Below are positions 1-5,382 of a stretch of DNA of 5,382 nucleotides, one piece after another. The stretch lies in contig JAGBGB010000190.1 in assembly GCA_017936205.1 (NCBI GenBank), forward strand, positions 1-5,382. Reading direction: 5' to 3'. This DNA comes from Oscillospiraceae bacterium. Lineage in GTDB: Bacteria; Bacillota; Clostridia; Oscillospirales; Oscillospiraceae. The translations under genes were made by a program, and so were the position numbers. Position 1 is the first letter of the stretch, and every line of letters starts with the position of its first letter. The notes beneath the pieces are model-generated. The model did no database searches and was not told where the DNA came from. It saw nothing but the letters and a program-made list of their open reading frames with translations.

Positions 1-275
1 CATGAGGGAGCTGTGGTCAGCTCCCCGTCATTCCACTGATGACCGAGGGCAGCTACGACTTCTGTTTTACTTGCACCGCAGCTACTGCAGGAATAAGCTC
101 TTACGCCTTCCTTAACACAAGTGGGGGCGGTGATCAGCTCACCTTCAACCCAGCTGTGTCCGCTTGCCGGGAGAATTTGATCATTGATAACAGCACCGCA
201 GTCATCACAGGTCAGGGTGAGTCTACCTTCTGTTTCACAGCTTGCAGGAACCATAGCCTGGGTAGTGTTTTCGTG
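1..275 (-). repeat. Cys/His protein repeats, block B (residues 676 to window edge)
   Basis: Three copies begin at His676, His715 and His754, exactly 39 residues apart, and the third runs off the window. Cysteines fall at 688/698/701 and 728/738/741, the same layout as block A. The two best copies share GH-[SQ]-W-x-[DE]-G-E-L-x-T-A-P. The array is therefore interrupted by the ~150-residue domain between the blocks, and more copies are likely to the left. Confidence 0.8.
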
Positions 276-2300
276 AGGGCAACCGGGAACAGGAGAATCG
301 GTGCCGGAGGTACCTACGGGAATGATCTCCATGTCGAAATACTCACTGTTGCCTGCATTGGCATTGGGTAAGTAGTAGCCACCGAACAGAGAATAGCCGT
401 TGGCACGGAAAATCAGAGCACGATTGCTTGTCTGAGACAGGATTCTCCAGGAACCGTTCTCACCCTGCGTGATCGTCCATGAATAGGGAGTGGAGGAGGC
501 AGTGAGATTGGTGCTGGAGGGGTACTTTAGATAAGAACCATTGCTTTCAATGGTGTATGTATTTGCTATGCTGTCATAATTGAGGGTAACGGCATAATCT
601 GTTGCAAAGGCTTCGTCCACAAAGTCGTCTGTAATCGAGATTATGGTTCCGTTGATCTTATTGCTGTTGGTGGGGAAGACATTACTCATTGCATAGTAGG
701 TGCCTTTGACATTGGCTGCGATGATATATGTGCCACTTGCACCGATGGTAAAGGGGACTACATCGGGTTTAGCTTGTCCGCAATTTGCACATGCTCCGTC
801 TACATAATTGTGCCCCAGGGGATCAATGGACTCGGTGTAGCTGCTCTTGCAACGAGAACAAGTATAGGTCAAAATACCTGCTGTACCACATGTGGCCTGT
901 GTAGTTACAACACCATTATCATAGCTGTGGCCCAGAGCAGAGATTACTGTGGAGCTGATGTTGATTCGATTAGTACAAGCCTCGTCGGTAAAAATCGCAT
1001 TGCAGGAATCGCAGAGGTAATAGGCGATGTTTCCGTCGGTGGTGCAGCTTGCAGCCATGGCAGGAATGTAGCTCACCGAGCTGTGGCTGCAATCGGACAT
1101 GAGGGTCCATGTGGAATAGACAGTCTGCAGATCGTCTACATTCCCGTGACCGGGATATTTGTCCTCAGAGGATACAACGATAGGGAAGGCACAGTCCATT
1201 TCTCTCGCCTCGGCGATGGTGTCATAGTCTGTTGCATGGCACCAGTCCCATAGACCAACCTCGTCCTTCATTTTGGCAATGGCTTCAGAGACAGTGGCAC
1301 CCATCATCATCTCGTCCCAGAAAACTGTCTCCCATTCGTAGTCGTAATCAAAGGTTACGGACTGAGAATAGCCATAAGCAACCTCTACGCCTTTGGCACG
1401 GAGAGGTGCCTGCAGTCCGTCTGTAGCCATGCCCAGACAGATAGCCATCCACAGCAGACCGTTGGCGGAGTTTTTCTCCATATGGTTGGAAATGGCGGTT
1501 CCATCTACACAGTAATAGCGCATGCTTCCGTTGAGACCTGCATAGTAAGCGTGATAATAATCACCGAATTCACCGTTTGCCAGTTCGTAATCTGCACTGG
1601 TCAAGCCGGAATTTGTCTGCAAACAAATATAAGAGGTGTTTGCCTTACTTGTATAATCCTCGTTGCTTCCGTAGTAGTCAGTATCACCGTGGCTGTCAAA
1701 GACAACAACGGCACCGCTTTCGATGGCATCGGCAATTTTGTCAATGGAAGCAGCCGTAGTACGATAGGTGGTGCAGCTTCCGCCTAAGGCCTGCGCAATG
1801 GCTTCGCCCTCTGTGTTGTACTGATCTGTGAAAGAGGAGTCGATTCCGTAGTAGGGCTGAATGATAAAAACATCCCTATTGCCCGGAGTTCCGCCCTTAG
1901 TGTGGAAAGACACCGTCAGCTCAGTCTCAGCTGTTGCAGGGTCGTAGCCCTCCATAGGCTTAGCATCTCTGGTTCTGTTGAACAGAGAGGGGGAATAACC
2001 ACAAGGAATGCCGTCAATGGTTTCCCATACGATGAAGTCGCCGTTCCGGATCAGGGATCCCTCGGCGTAGTAGGGAGAGGAGGTAACGGTGTTTACCAGT
2101 GCATCAACCGTCTTTGAAACAGGGGAGCGCTTGGAATGCATTTCTTGTTCCTTCTGATTTACGGCTTCCCACATCAGATCAGCAAGAACATAATCTGCAT
2201 CCGTCAGCGGATCAGCAGGGGCTTCCTGTGCAAAGGCAACAGCAGGCATCAGCCCGAGAACCATACAGCATACGAGGAAGAGTGCGAGGAATCGTTTCAT
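1..2300 (-). CDS. Secreted caspase-like (clan CD, C25/clostripain-type) cysteine peptidase with Cys/His repeats, C-terminus beyond window
   Basis: This frame is open for 766 codons from ATG at 2300 to the left edge, so the C-terminus and any cell-wall anchor are not visible. Residues 1-24 form a typical signal peptide (MKRFLALFL..., cleavage likely after AFA24), so the product is exported. Residues ~143-400 look like a caspase-fold peptidase: a strand DVFIIQPYYG (143), then VVVFDSHGD with His204-Gly205, then GLLWMAICLGM with Cys288, then a strand GVEVAYGYSQSVTF and a helix with MMMGATVSEAIAKM. Hydrophobic-HG and hydrophobic-A-x-C strand ends are the clan CD signature, making His204/Cys288 the likely dyad. 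The 84-residue gap is longer than in gingipains, which implies an insertion. Cys/His repeats follow (406-508), then a predicted beta-rich domain (~513-662) and more repeats (676 on). The start is set by AAAGGAG seven bases upstream. It overlaps the UPF0291 stop and is probably translationally coupled. Peptidase activity and substrate are inferred; it could be an inactive homologue. Confidence 0.85.
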   Translation of the reverse strand, partial: MKRFLALFLVCCMVLGLMPAVAFAQEAPADPLTDADYVLADLMWEAVNQKEQEMHSKRSPVSKTVDALVNTVTSSPYYAEGSLIRNGDFIVWETIDGIPCGYSPSLFNRTRDAKPMEGYDPATAETELTVSFHTKGGTPGNRDVFIIQPYYGIDSSFTDQYNTEGEAIAQALGGSCTTYRTTAASIDKIADAIESGAVVVFDSHGDTDYYGSNEDYTSKANTSYICLQTNSGLTSADYELANGEFGDYYHAYYAGLNGSMRYYCVDGTAISNHMEKNSANGLLWMAICLGMATDGLQAPLRAKGVEVAYGYSQSVTFDYDYEWETVFWDEMMMGATVSEAIAKMKDEVGLWDWCHATDYDTIAEAREMDCAFPIVVSSEDKYPGHGNVDDLQTVYSTWTLMSDCSHSSVSYIPAMAASCTTDGNIAYYLCDSCNAIFTDEACTNRINISSTVISALGHSYDNGVVTTQATCGTAGILTYTCSRCKSSYTESIDPLGHNYVDGACANCGQAKPDVVPFTIGASGTYIIAANVKGTYYAMSNVFPTNSNKINGTIISITDDFVDEAFATDYAVTLNYDSIANTYTIESNGSYLKYPSSTNLTASSTPYSWTITQGENGSWRILSQTSNRALIFRANGYSLFGGYYLPNANAGNSEYFDMEIIPVGTSGTDSPVPGCPHENTTQAMVPASCETEGRLTLTCDDCGAVINDQILPASGHSWVEGELITAPTCVKEGVRAYSCSSCGASKTEVVAALGHQWNDGELTTAPS
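315..764 (-). other. Predicted beta-rich domain (residues ~513-662) between the repeat blocks
   Basis: This stretch of the exported protein has no cysteine, unlike the repeats on both sides. It alternates short hydrophobic/aromatic strands with Gly/Asn/Ser turns: GTYIIAANV, GTYYAMSNVF, YAVTLNY, NTYTIE, YLKYPSS, YSWTITQ, GSWRILSQ, RALIFRANGY, then a closing EYFDMEIIPVG. It reads like the ligand-binding beta modules (trefoil- or lectin-like) appended to secreted enzymes of gut Clostridia. I recognise the style but cannot name the family; carbohydrate binding is a hypothesis. Confidence 0.5.
777..1085 (-). repeat. Cys/His protein repeats, block A (residues 406-508)
   Basis: Two and a half copies of a degenerate repeat are encoded here. 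Copies begin at His406, His458 and His497. The 458-497 spacing is 39 residues. The first copy is 52 long, with an extra segment that includes Cys442. Each full copy carries one His, a Cys about 13 residues later, then a CxxC pair (Cys419/430/433 and Cys471/481/484). The last is a half copy, GHNYVDGACANCG, with Cys504/507. The pattern is GH-x-[YW]-x-x-G ... C ... [YL]-x-C-x-x-C. It is conserved as protein, not as identical DNA. Such repeats are frequent in exported proteins of gut Clostridia; metal or disulfide binding is only a guess. Confidence 0.8.
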
Positions 2301-2533
2301 TTCTTTTCTCCTTTTTGATTGTTTTCAGAAGCTATATCAGATAACTTCCGTTTGTTTCCCTGAGGATCTACAACATAGGTGCTGTCAAGCTGCGCTCTCA
2401 GATTATTTCTGACAGATTGAATGTACCTCTGTCGGAGCTGATCACGCTCCTCTAATTCCTCTGGGGTCAAGCCTTCGGCTTTGGCTTTTCTTGCAAGTTC
2501 ATTGATTCTTGCAATGACTTCAGACATGGTCAT
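2297..2533 (-). CDS. UPF0291 (DUF896) family small protein, YnzC-like
   Basis: A 78-residue soluble, highly charged protein, close in length to Bacillus subtilis YnzC. The family signature is clear: an N-terminal MSEVIARINELARKAKAEGL helix, then TPEELEERDQLRQRYIQSVR as the second helix of the known helical hairpin, then a RNNLRAQLDSTYVVDPQGN segment (family pattern ...DPxGN) and a flexible Lys-rich tail. The molecular function is unknown; some members sit in SOS operons, but I see no LexA-type box here. Start: the frame is open to an ATG at 2581, but that ATG lies in the -35 box. The ATG at 2533 has AAGGAG nine bases upstream. An ATG at 2527 (76 aa) is a weaker alternative. The gene is first in the operon, and its TGA overlaps the ATG of the peptidase gene by four bases (ATGA). 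Confidence 0.92.
   Translation of the reverse strand: MTMSEVIARINELARKAKAEGLTPEELEERDQLRQRYIQSVRNNLRAQLDSTYVVDPQGNKRKLSDIASENNQKGEKK
2308..2313 (-). promoter_or_regulatory. Ribosome binding site inside the UPF0291 gene, for the secreted peptidase
   Basis: On the minus strand AAGGAG lies seven bases before the ATG at 2300. It is within the last codons of the UPF0291 gene (the Lys-Gly-Glu codons before the stop). It fixes the peptidase start and, with the ATGA overlap, points to coupled or re-initiated translation. Confidence 0.85.
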
Positions 2534-2542
2534 ATTCATCAT

Positions 2543-2548
2543 CTCCTT
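2543..2548 (-). promoter_or_regulatory. Ribosome binding site for UPF0291 gene
   Basis: A perfect AAGGAG on the minus strand, nine bases before the ATG at 2533. It selects this start over the ATGs at 2542 and 2539, which abut it, and over the ATG at 2581. It starts only about five bases after the -10 box, so it sits at the very 5' end of the predicted mRNA. Confidence 0.85.
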
Positions 2549-2552
2549 GCAT

Positions 2553-2581
2553 ATCATAACGAAAAAATGGAATGATGTCAA
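2553..2581 (-). promoter_or_regulatory. Sigma-A promoter of the UPF0291-peptidase operon
   Basis: On the minus strand, TTGACA (2581-2576, consensus) is followed by a 17-bp spacer and TATGAT (2558-2553, 5 of 6). Predicted transcription starts at about 2547-2546, giving a leader of roughly 13-14 bases. Box quality and spacing make this a strong candidate; the exact start is not known. Confidence 0.85.
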
Positions 2582-2589
2582 GAAGACCC

Positions 2590-2618
2590 TTGCGAGAAAT
2601 CAGGAATTCGGCTATAAT
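2590..2618 (+). promoter_or_regulatory. Sigma-A promoter of the flavoprotein operon
   Basis: TTGCGA (2590-2595, 4 of 6) is followed by a 17-bp spacer and a consensus TATAAT (2613-2618). Transcription would begin near 2624-2625, leaving a leader of about 16 bases. It points away from the minus-strand promoter, with 8 bp between the two -35 boxes. It also rules out the in-frame upstream ATGs at 2572 and 2575 as starts of the first flavoprotein. Confidence 0.8.
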
Positions 2619-2623
2619 AGGAC

Positions 2624-2630
2624 AAAAGGA
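2624..2630 (+). promoter_or_regulatory. Ribosome binding site for HI0933-like oxidoreductase
   Basis: AAAAGGA lies ten bases before the ATG at 2641 and supports that start. It coincides with the predicted transcript 5' end, so the leader is almost nothing but the SD and spacer. Confidence 0.65.
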
Positions 2631-2640
2631 TGTGAGCATA

Positions 2641-3825
2641 ATGAAAATATTGGTGATTGGCGGAGGTGCCTCCGGCATGATGGCAGCATTGACTGCGTCC
2701 GAGAAGGATCATAACGAGGTACTTCTCGTAGAGCGGCAGAGTCGTGTGGGTCGTAAGCTCCTTTCTACAGGGAATGGAAGATGCAATCTAAGTAATCGGA
2801 ATCTTTCATTACAGAACTATCATGGGGATGCAGTTACGTTTTGCTCTTATGCATTAGAGCACTTTTCCGTGGAACAGACCCTGGCTTATTTTAGGAGTCT
2901 TGGACTCCTGACTGTTACAGAGCCCTCAGGGCGAGTATACCCTTATAGTGACAGCGCCAATAGTGTGGTAGATGTCCTTCGTCTTCCCTTAGAGCAGAGG
3001 AAGAATGTGCAGATCCTGACCGGTTGCGAGATCCTTTCTCTCCGTAAAAGAGATGGCAGATTTATTGCGAAAACCGCTCAGGAGGAGCTCCACGCAGACC
3101 GTGTGATTCTTTGTGCCGGTGGACTTGCAGGCTCTAAGCTGGGAGGAACGGATATGGGTTACAAGCTCCTTGCCTCCTTCGGACACAGTCGAACAAAGCT
3201 TCTGCCGTCCTTGGTACAGTTGAAGACGGATACCACCTTTGTCCGAGCCCTAAAGGGTGTCAGAGCGGAAGCCTTGGTCACTTATGGGAAGGCGAAGGCG
3301 AGAGGTGAACTGCAATTCACAGACTACGGGGTGAGTGGTCCTGTGATCTTCGAGTTGTCCAGAGGAGCAGTAGGGGGAGAATTGATGATTGATCTTCTGC
3401 CGGATATCCATGAGTCTGAGCTTCTGGATTTGCTTCAGTGTCGTTGCAAGACTATGCCCGAGCTACGGGCGGAGGATTTACTTACAGGTATTCTTCACAA
3501 TCGCCTTGGACGGACACTTTTGAGAGCCTGTGGCATTTCTCTGGAACAGCACTGTGATGAGATCTATGATTTGAATAGAGTTGTTAAAATGTGCAAGTCT
3601 TTTGGACTAACGGTTCAGGGAAATATGGGTATGGATCAGGCACAGGTTACAGCCGGTGGCATCAAAACAGAGGAATTTGATCCTCAGACCATGGAAAGCC
3701 GTTTGTGCCCCGGGCTATATGCAGCAGGAGAGGTTCTGGATGTTGACGGAGACTGCGGTGGCTATAACCTGCAATGGGCATGGTCTTCCGGTCGCCTTGC
3801 AGGAGAATTGAGAGGGAAAGCATGA
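2641..3825 (+). CDS. HI0933/BaiN-like NAD(P)/FAD-dependent oxidoreductase
   Basis: A complete 394-residue cytosolic flavoprotein of the HI0933 family (also annotated BaiN or 'aminoacetone oxidase family'). It opens with the Rossmann ADP-binding loop MKILVIGGGASGMMAA (GxGxxG type, residues 7-12) and the ribose-binding acidic residue Glu31 at the end of strand 2. The family hallmark GRKLLSTGNGRCNLSN is at 37-52. FTDYGVSGP (226-234) and QAQVTAGGI (333-341) follow. The second FAD motif at 358-388 (LYAAGEVLDVDGDCGGYNLQ, then WAWSSGRLAG) is intact. Length is normal and nothing essential appears missing. The start at 2641 follows from the promoter, the SD and the Rossmann strand beginning at residue 2. 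The TGA overlaps the next gene's ATG (ATGA). The substrate is unknown: one relative is reported to reduce bile-acid intermediates, but the family is far wider, so no bile-acid role is claimed. Confidence 0.93.
   Translation: MKILVIGGGASGMMAALTASEKDHNEVLLVERQSRVGRKLLSTGNGRCNLSNRNLSLQNYHGDAVTFCSYALEHFSVEQTLAYFRSLGLLTVTEPSGRVYPYSDSANSVVDVLRLPLEQRKNVQILTGCEILSLRKRDGRFIAKTAQEELHADRVILCAGGLAGSKLGGTDMGYKLLASFGHSRTKLLPSLVQLKTDTTFVRALKGVRAEALVTYGKAKARGELQFTDYGVSGPVIFELSRGAVGGELMIDLLPDIHESELLDLLQCRCKTMPELRAEDLLTGILHNRLGRTLLRACGISLEQHCDEIYDLNRVVKMCKSFGLTVQGNMGMDQAQVTAGGIKTEEFDPQTMESRLCPGLYAAGEVLDVDGDCGGYNLQWAWSSGRLAGELRGKA
3811..3816 (+). promoter_or_regulatory. Ribosome binding site for COG2509-type dehydrogenase
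   Basis: AGAGGG lies five bases before the ATG at 3822, inside the 3' end of the preceding gene. It favours 3822 over the in-frame ATG at 3774, which would add 16 residues translated from codons of the upstream gene in another frame. Confidence 0.7.
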
Positions 3826-5120
3826 TTCGAATCAGAGATATTATTCTACCACCTGAGCATGATAAGAATAACCTTATCTATTGTTCGGCGCAAGCACTAA
3901 AGATACGATCATCCGATATTACTTCACTACAGATCTATAAACGATCCTTAGATGCTCGAAAGAAGCCGAAGCTGTTCTGGGTCTATACTGTGGATGTAAC
4001 CCTTAAAAAGGGAGAACGACAGCTTGTAAAGCAGCTGCGGAATAAGAAAATAACTTACGAAGAACCTTATTATTATAAGGTTCCTAAAATACAGTCAAAA
4101 GAGCGGCCGGTAGTAGTTGGCTTTGGCCCTGCGGGAATGTTTGCAGCTTTGGTGCTTGCCATGTCGGGCATGAGGCCCATTGTACTGGAACGAGGGGATC
4201 CTGCGCCGGAACGACAAGCAAAGGTAGAACAGTTCTGGAATGGTGGTCCCTTAGACCCGGAGTCCAATGTTCAATTCGGCGAAGGCGGTGCAGGAACATT
4301 CTCTGATGGCAAGCTGAACACAGGAACGAAAAACGAGCGAATTCGCTGGGTGCTCCATCAATTTGTAAAGTTCGGTGCAAGGGAAGACATTCTCTATGAT
4401 GCAAAGCCCCATGTAGGAACGGATGTGCTCTTTACTGTGGTGCAGAAATTACGCAATCGCATCCTTACGCTTGGAGGTGAGATCCGTTTCAGAGCCAAGC
4501 TTATGGAGTTGGAGCGAGACGGGAACTGCCTGACCGGTATATACTATGAGCAGAATGGACAGCGGAACTATCTTCCTTGTAAGGATCTGATCCTTGCTAT
4601 AGGTCATAGTGCAAGAGACACCTACCGTTATTTGTACGGAGCCGGCATTCCTATGGAACAGAAGCCCTTCTCTATGGGAGTGCGGATCGAACACAGCCAA
4701 AGGGCTGTGGATCTTTCACAGTACGGTACTCAACGACCCAAGGGAATTCCCGCGGCAGACTATAAGCTGTCTGTCCATTTGCCGGATGGAAGCAGTGCCT
4801 ATACCTTCTGCATGTGTCCCGGTGGTCATGTGGTGGCAGCGGCCTCTCAAGAGGGTCGAGTCGTGACTAACGGCATGAGCTACAGTGACAGAGGGGGAGA
4901 TAATGCCAATTCTGCACTGTTGGTCACTCTGAAGCCGGAGAAGTTTCCTGATAACCATCCTTTAAGCGGAATGTTTTGGCAGGAGGAAGTTGAAGGCAAG
5001 GCATTTATATTGGGATCAATTGTTTTTGCGTCAGGTGTGGCGACTTTTTCCAAAGGCAATTCGGCTTCTGTTTTTTCAAATTTCAGACCGGAAACCGCAA
5101 CTTCACGGTTGGCTTTGTAA
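3822..5120 (+). CDS. COG2509-type FAD-dependent dehydrogenase, 3' part lost at a junction
   Basis: Cytosolic flavoprotein of the uncharacterised FAD-dependent dehydrogenase group, normally about 530 residues. Residues 1-90 are the family's N-terminal domain (MIRIRDIILPPEHD...). The FAD-binding loop VVVGFGPAGMFAA is at 97-109. GEGGAGTFSDGKLNTG is at 153-168, GHSARDTY at 261-268, MCPGGHVVAA at 331-340 and VTNGMSY at 348-354, followed by NANSALLV. Family-like sequence ends at about Leu397-Gly398 (base ~5015). The remaining 34 residues to the TAA at 5118 are antisense to proS and match nothing expected. About 130 C-terminal residues are therefore missing, including the last FAD-contact GYAGGI-type motif, and the open frame as it stands would not encode a working enzyme. 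It overlaps the HI0933-like gene by ATGA, so the pair forms one operon. The true gene probably continues intact elsewhere if the junction is artefactual. Confidence 0.88.
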   Translation: MIRIRDIILPPEHDKNNLIYCSAQALKIRSSDITSLQIYKRSLDARKKPKLFWVYTVDVTLKKGERQLVKQLRNKKITYEEPYYYKVPKIQSKERPVVVGFGPAGMFAALVLAMSGMRPIVLERGDPAPERQAKVEQFWNGGPLDPESNVQFGEGGAGTFSDGKLNTGTKNERIRWVLHQFVKFGAREDILYDAKPHVGTDVLFTVVQKLRNRILTLGGEIRFRAKLMELERDGNCLTGIYYEQNGQRNYLPCKDLILAIGHSARDTYRYLYGAGIPMEQKPFSMGVRIEHSQRAVDLSQYGTQRPKGIPAADYKLSVHLPDGSSAYTFCMCPGGHVVAAASQEGRVVTNGMSYSDRGGDNANSALLVTLKPEKFPDNHPLSGMFWQEEVEGKAFILGSIVFASGVATFSKGNSASVFSNFRPETATSRLAL

Positions 5121-5382
5121 CTTTTCCCGTCAGGAGAAAGCACGATACTGTCCTCACCGCAATCCGCCAGAAGCATGAATTCATGGGAAATACTTCCCCC
5201 CATCATACCGGAGTTGGAAAGAATGGAAACTACATGTTTCATACCGACTCTGCGATAAATCTTTTCATAAGCTTCGTGGGCTCTCTGGTAATATTCTTCA
5301 AGAGATTCCTGGGATGTATGAAAACTGTAAGCATCTTTCATGGTAAATTCGCGTACCCGGATCAACCCGGCACGGGGACGGG
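4880..5382 (-). CDS. proS: Prolyl-tRNA synthetase fragment, both ends missing
   Basis: The minus-strand frame enters from the right edge and carries 122 genuine ProRS codons (5380-5015). It starts with the class II motif 2 region RPRAGLIRVREFTMKDAYSFH, which holds the ATP-binding Arg and Glu. GGSISHEFMLLADCGEDSI follows, then the lead-in to the insertion (editing) domain, ending ...EKVATPDAKTID. Where many bacterial homologues have Cys residues, this one reads SPDGKSYKANREVAV. The enzyme charges tRNA-Pro with proline in the cytosol. Upstream catalytic motif 1 lies beyond the window. The insertion domain, motif 3 and the anticodon-binding domain are absent because the sequence switches to an unrelated gene at ~5015. 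The frame then stays open over the dehydrogenase antisense to a stop at 4880, giving about 45 meaningless residues. The fragment shares no operon with its neighbour; it meets it tail to tail. Identity is certain, intactness is not. Confidence 0.88.
   Translation of the reverse strand, partial: RPRAGLIRVREFTMKDAYSFHTSQESLEEYYQRAHEAYEKIYRRVGMKHVVSILSNSGMMGGSISHEFMLLADCGEDSIVLSPDGKSYKANREVAVSGLKFEKTEAELPLEKVATPDAKTIDPNINALPSTSSCQNIPLKGWLSGNFSGFRVTNSAELALSPPLSL
5010..5022. other. Junction joining two truncated, oppositely oriented genes
   Basis: Left of here the plus strand encodes dehydrogenase up to its Ala-Phe-Ile-Leu-Gly (last codon 5013-5015). Right of here the minus strand encodes prolyl-tRNA synthetase up to Lys-Thr-Ile-Asp (last codon 5017-5015). 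The two coding signals meet at GGATC (5013-5017), which contains the palindrome GATC. No insertion sequence, inverted repeat or attachment-like duplication is visible. Confidence 0.8.

Noticed and set aside
39..2344. Several plus-strand open frames over 1-2344 (for example 39-371, 774-1253, 1482-1787, 1902-2117 and 2099-2344).
   Set aside because: They lie antisense to the continuous 766-codon minus-strand frame that has a signal peptide, repeats and peptidase motifs. Their products are Cys/Ile/Thr-rich without domains, and I saw no convincing SD.
2534..2581. ATG at 2581 as start of the UPF0291 protein.
   Set aside because: That ATG lies in the minus-strand -35 box, so it would not be transcribed from this promoter. 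AAGGAG points to 2533, and family members start near the SEVIARINEL helix.
2600..2625. A possible LexA/SOS box near the divergent promoters, suggested by the SOS linkage of ynzC in Bacillus.
   Set aside because: No GAAC-N4-GTTC-like dyad is present. The only palindrome is a GAATTC hexamer, which is too short to support an operator.
2572..2640. Upstream in-frame ATGs at 2572 and 2575 as start of the first flavoprotein.
   Set aside because: They lie upstream of the TTGCGA/TATAAT promoter, and the added residues precede the Rossmann strand that normally starts the family. The SD fits 2641.
3774..3821. ATG at 3774 as start of the second flavoprotein.
   Set aside because: It is inside the upstream gene's conserved GGYNLQWAWSSG region. 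The extra residues (MGMVFRSPCRR...) are unlike the family, while MIRIRDIILP at 3822 has its own SD.
4073..4958. Minus-strand frames within the dehydrogenase (4073-4267, 4084-4404, 4449-4700 and 4716-4958) and plus-strand frames 4609-4866 and 4990-5178.
   Set aside because: They are shadows of the dehydrogenase or proS reading frames, with no domain or convincing SD.
5016..5120. The last 34 residues of the dehydrogenase frame as a novel C-terminal domain.
   Set aside because: The bases are fully explained as the antisense of conserved proS codons, so the peptide is a by-product of the junction.

Overview
The window looks like a piece of a Bacillota (probably Clostridia, gut-type) genome. This rests on strong Shine-Dalgarno (SD) sequences, near-consensus sigma-A promoters, a UPF0291 (DUF896) gene, a secreted protein with GH[S/N/Q][W/Y]-type Cys/His repeats common in gut Clostridia, and a BaiN/HI0933-like flavoprotein. 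The genus cannot be fixed from the sequence.

Left half (1-2533, minus strand): a two-gene operon reads leftward. A TTGACA-N17-TATGAT promoter (2581-2553) drives a small UPF0291 protein (2533-2297). Its stop codon overlaps, as ATGA, the start of a large exported protein (2300 to beyond base 1; 766 codons visible). That protein has a signal peptide, a caspase-like (clan CD) cysteine peptidase domain with a candidate His204/Cys288 dyad, and two blocks of 39-residue Cys/His repeats flanking a predicted beta-rich domain. It has no stop in the window.

Centre (2534-2640): a compact divergent control region. Two back-to-back sigma-A promoters have -35 boxes only 8 bp apart. Each promoter places its gene's SD almost at the predicted transcript 5' end.

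Right half (2641-5382): the plus-strand promoter TTGCGA-N17-TATAAT drives two overlapping (ATGA) flavoprotein genes: a complete HI0933/BaiN-like oxidoreductase (394 aa) and a COG2509-type FAD-dependent dehydrogenase. The second gene is cut after about 398 residues. At about 5013-5017 the sequence switches to the inside of a prolyl-tRNA synthetase gene (proS) on the opposite strand, itself cut near the start of its insertion (editing) domain. Two unrelated genes, each missing its 3' part, are joined tail to tail at a GATC, so the last ~370 bases are probably a chimeric join (assembly, clone or ligation) or, less likely, a real rearrangement. Linkage of proS to the rest should not be assumed.

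The most interesting intact biology is the exported caspase-like protein with its Cys/His repeats, translationally coupled to UPF0291. I see no RNA gene, CRISPR array, insertion sequence or convincing terminator.
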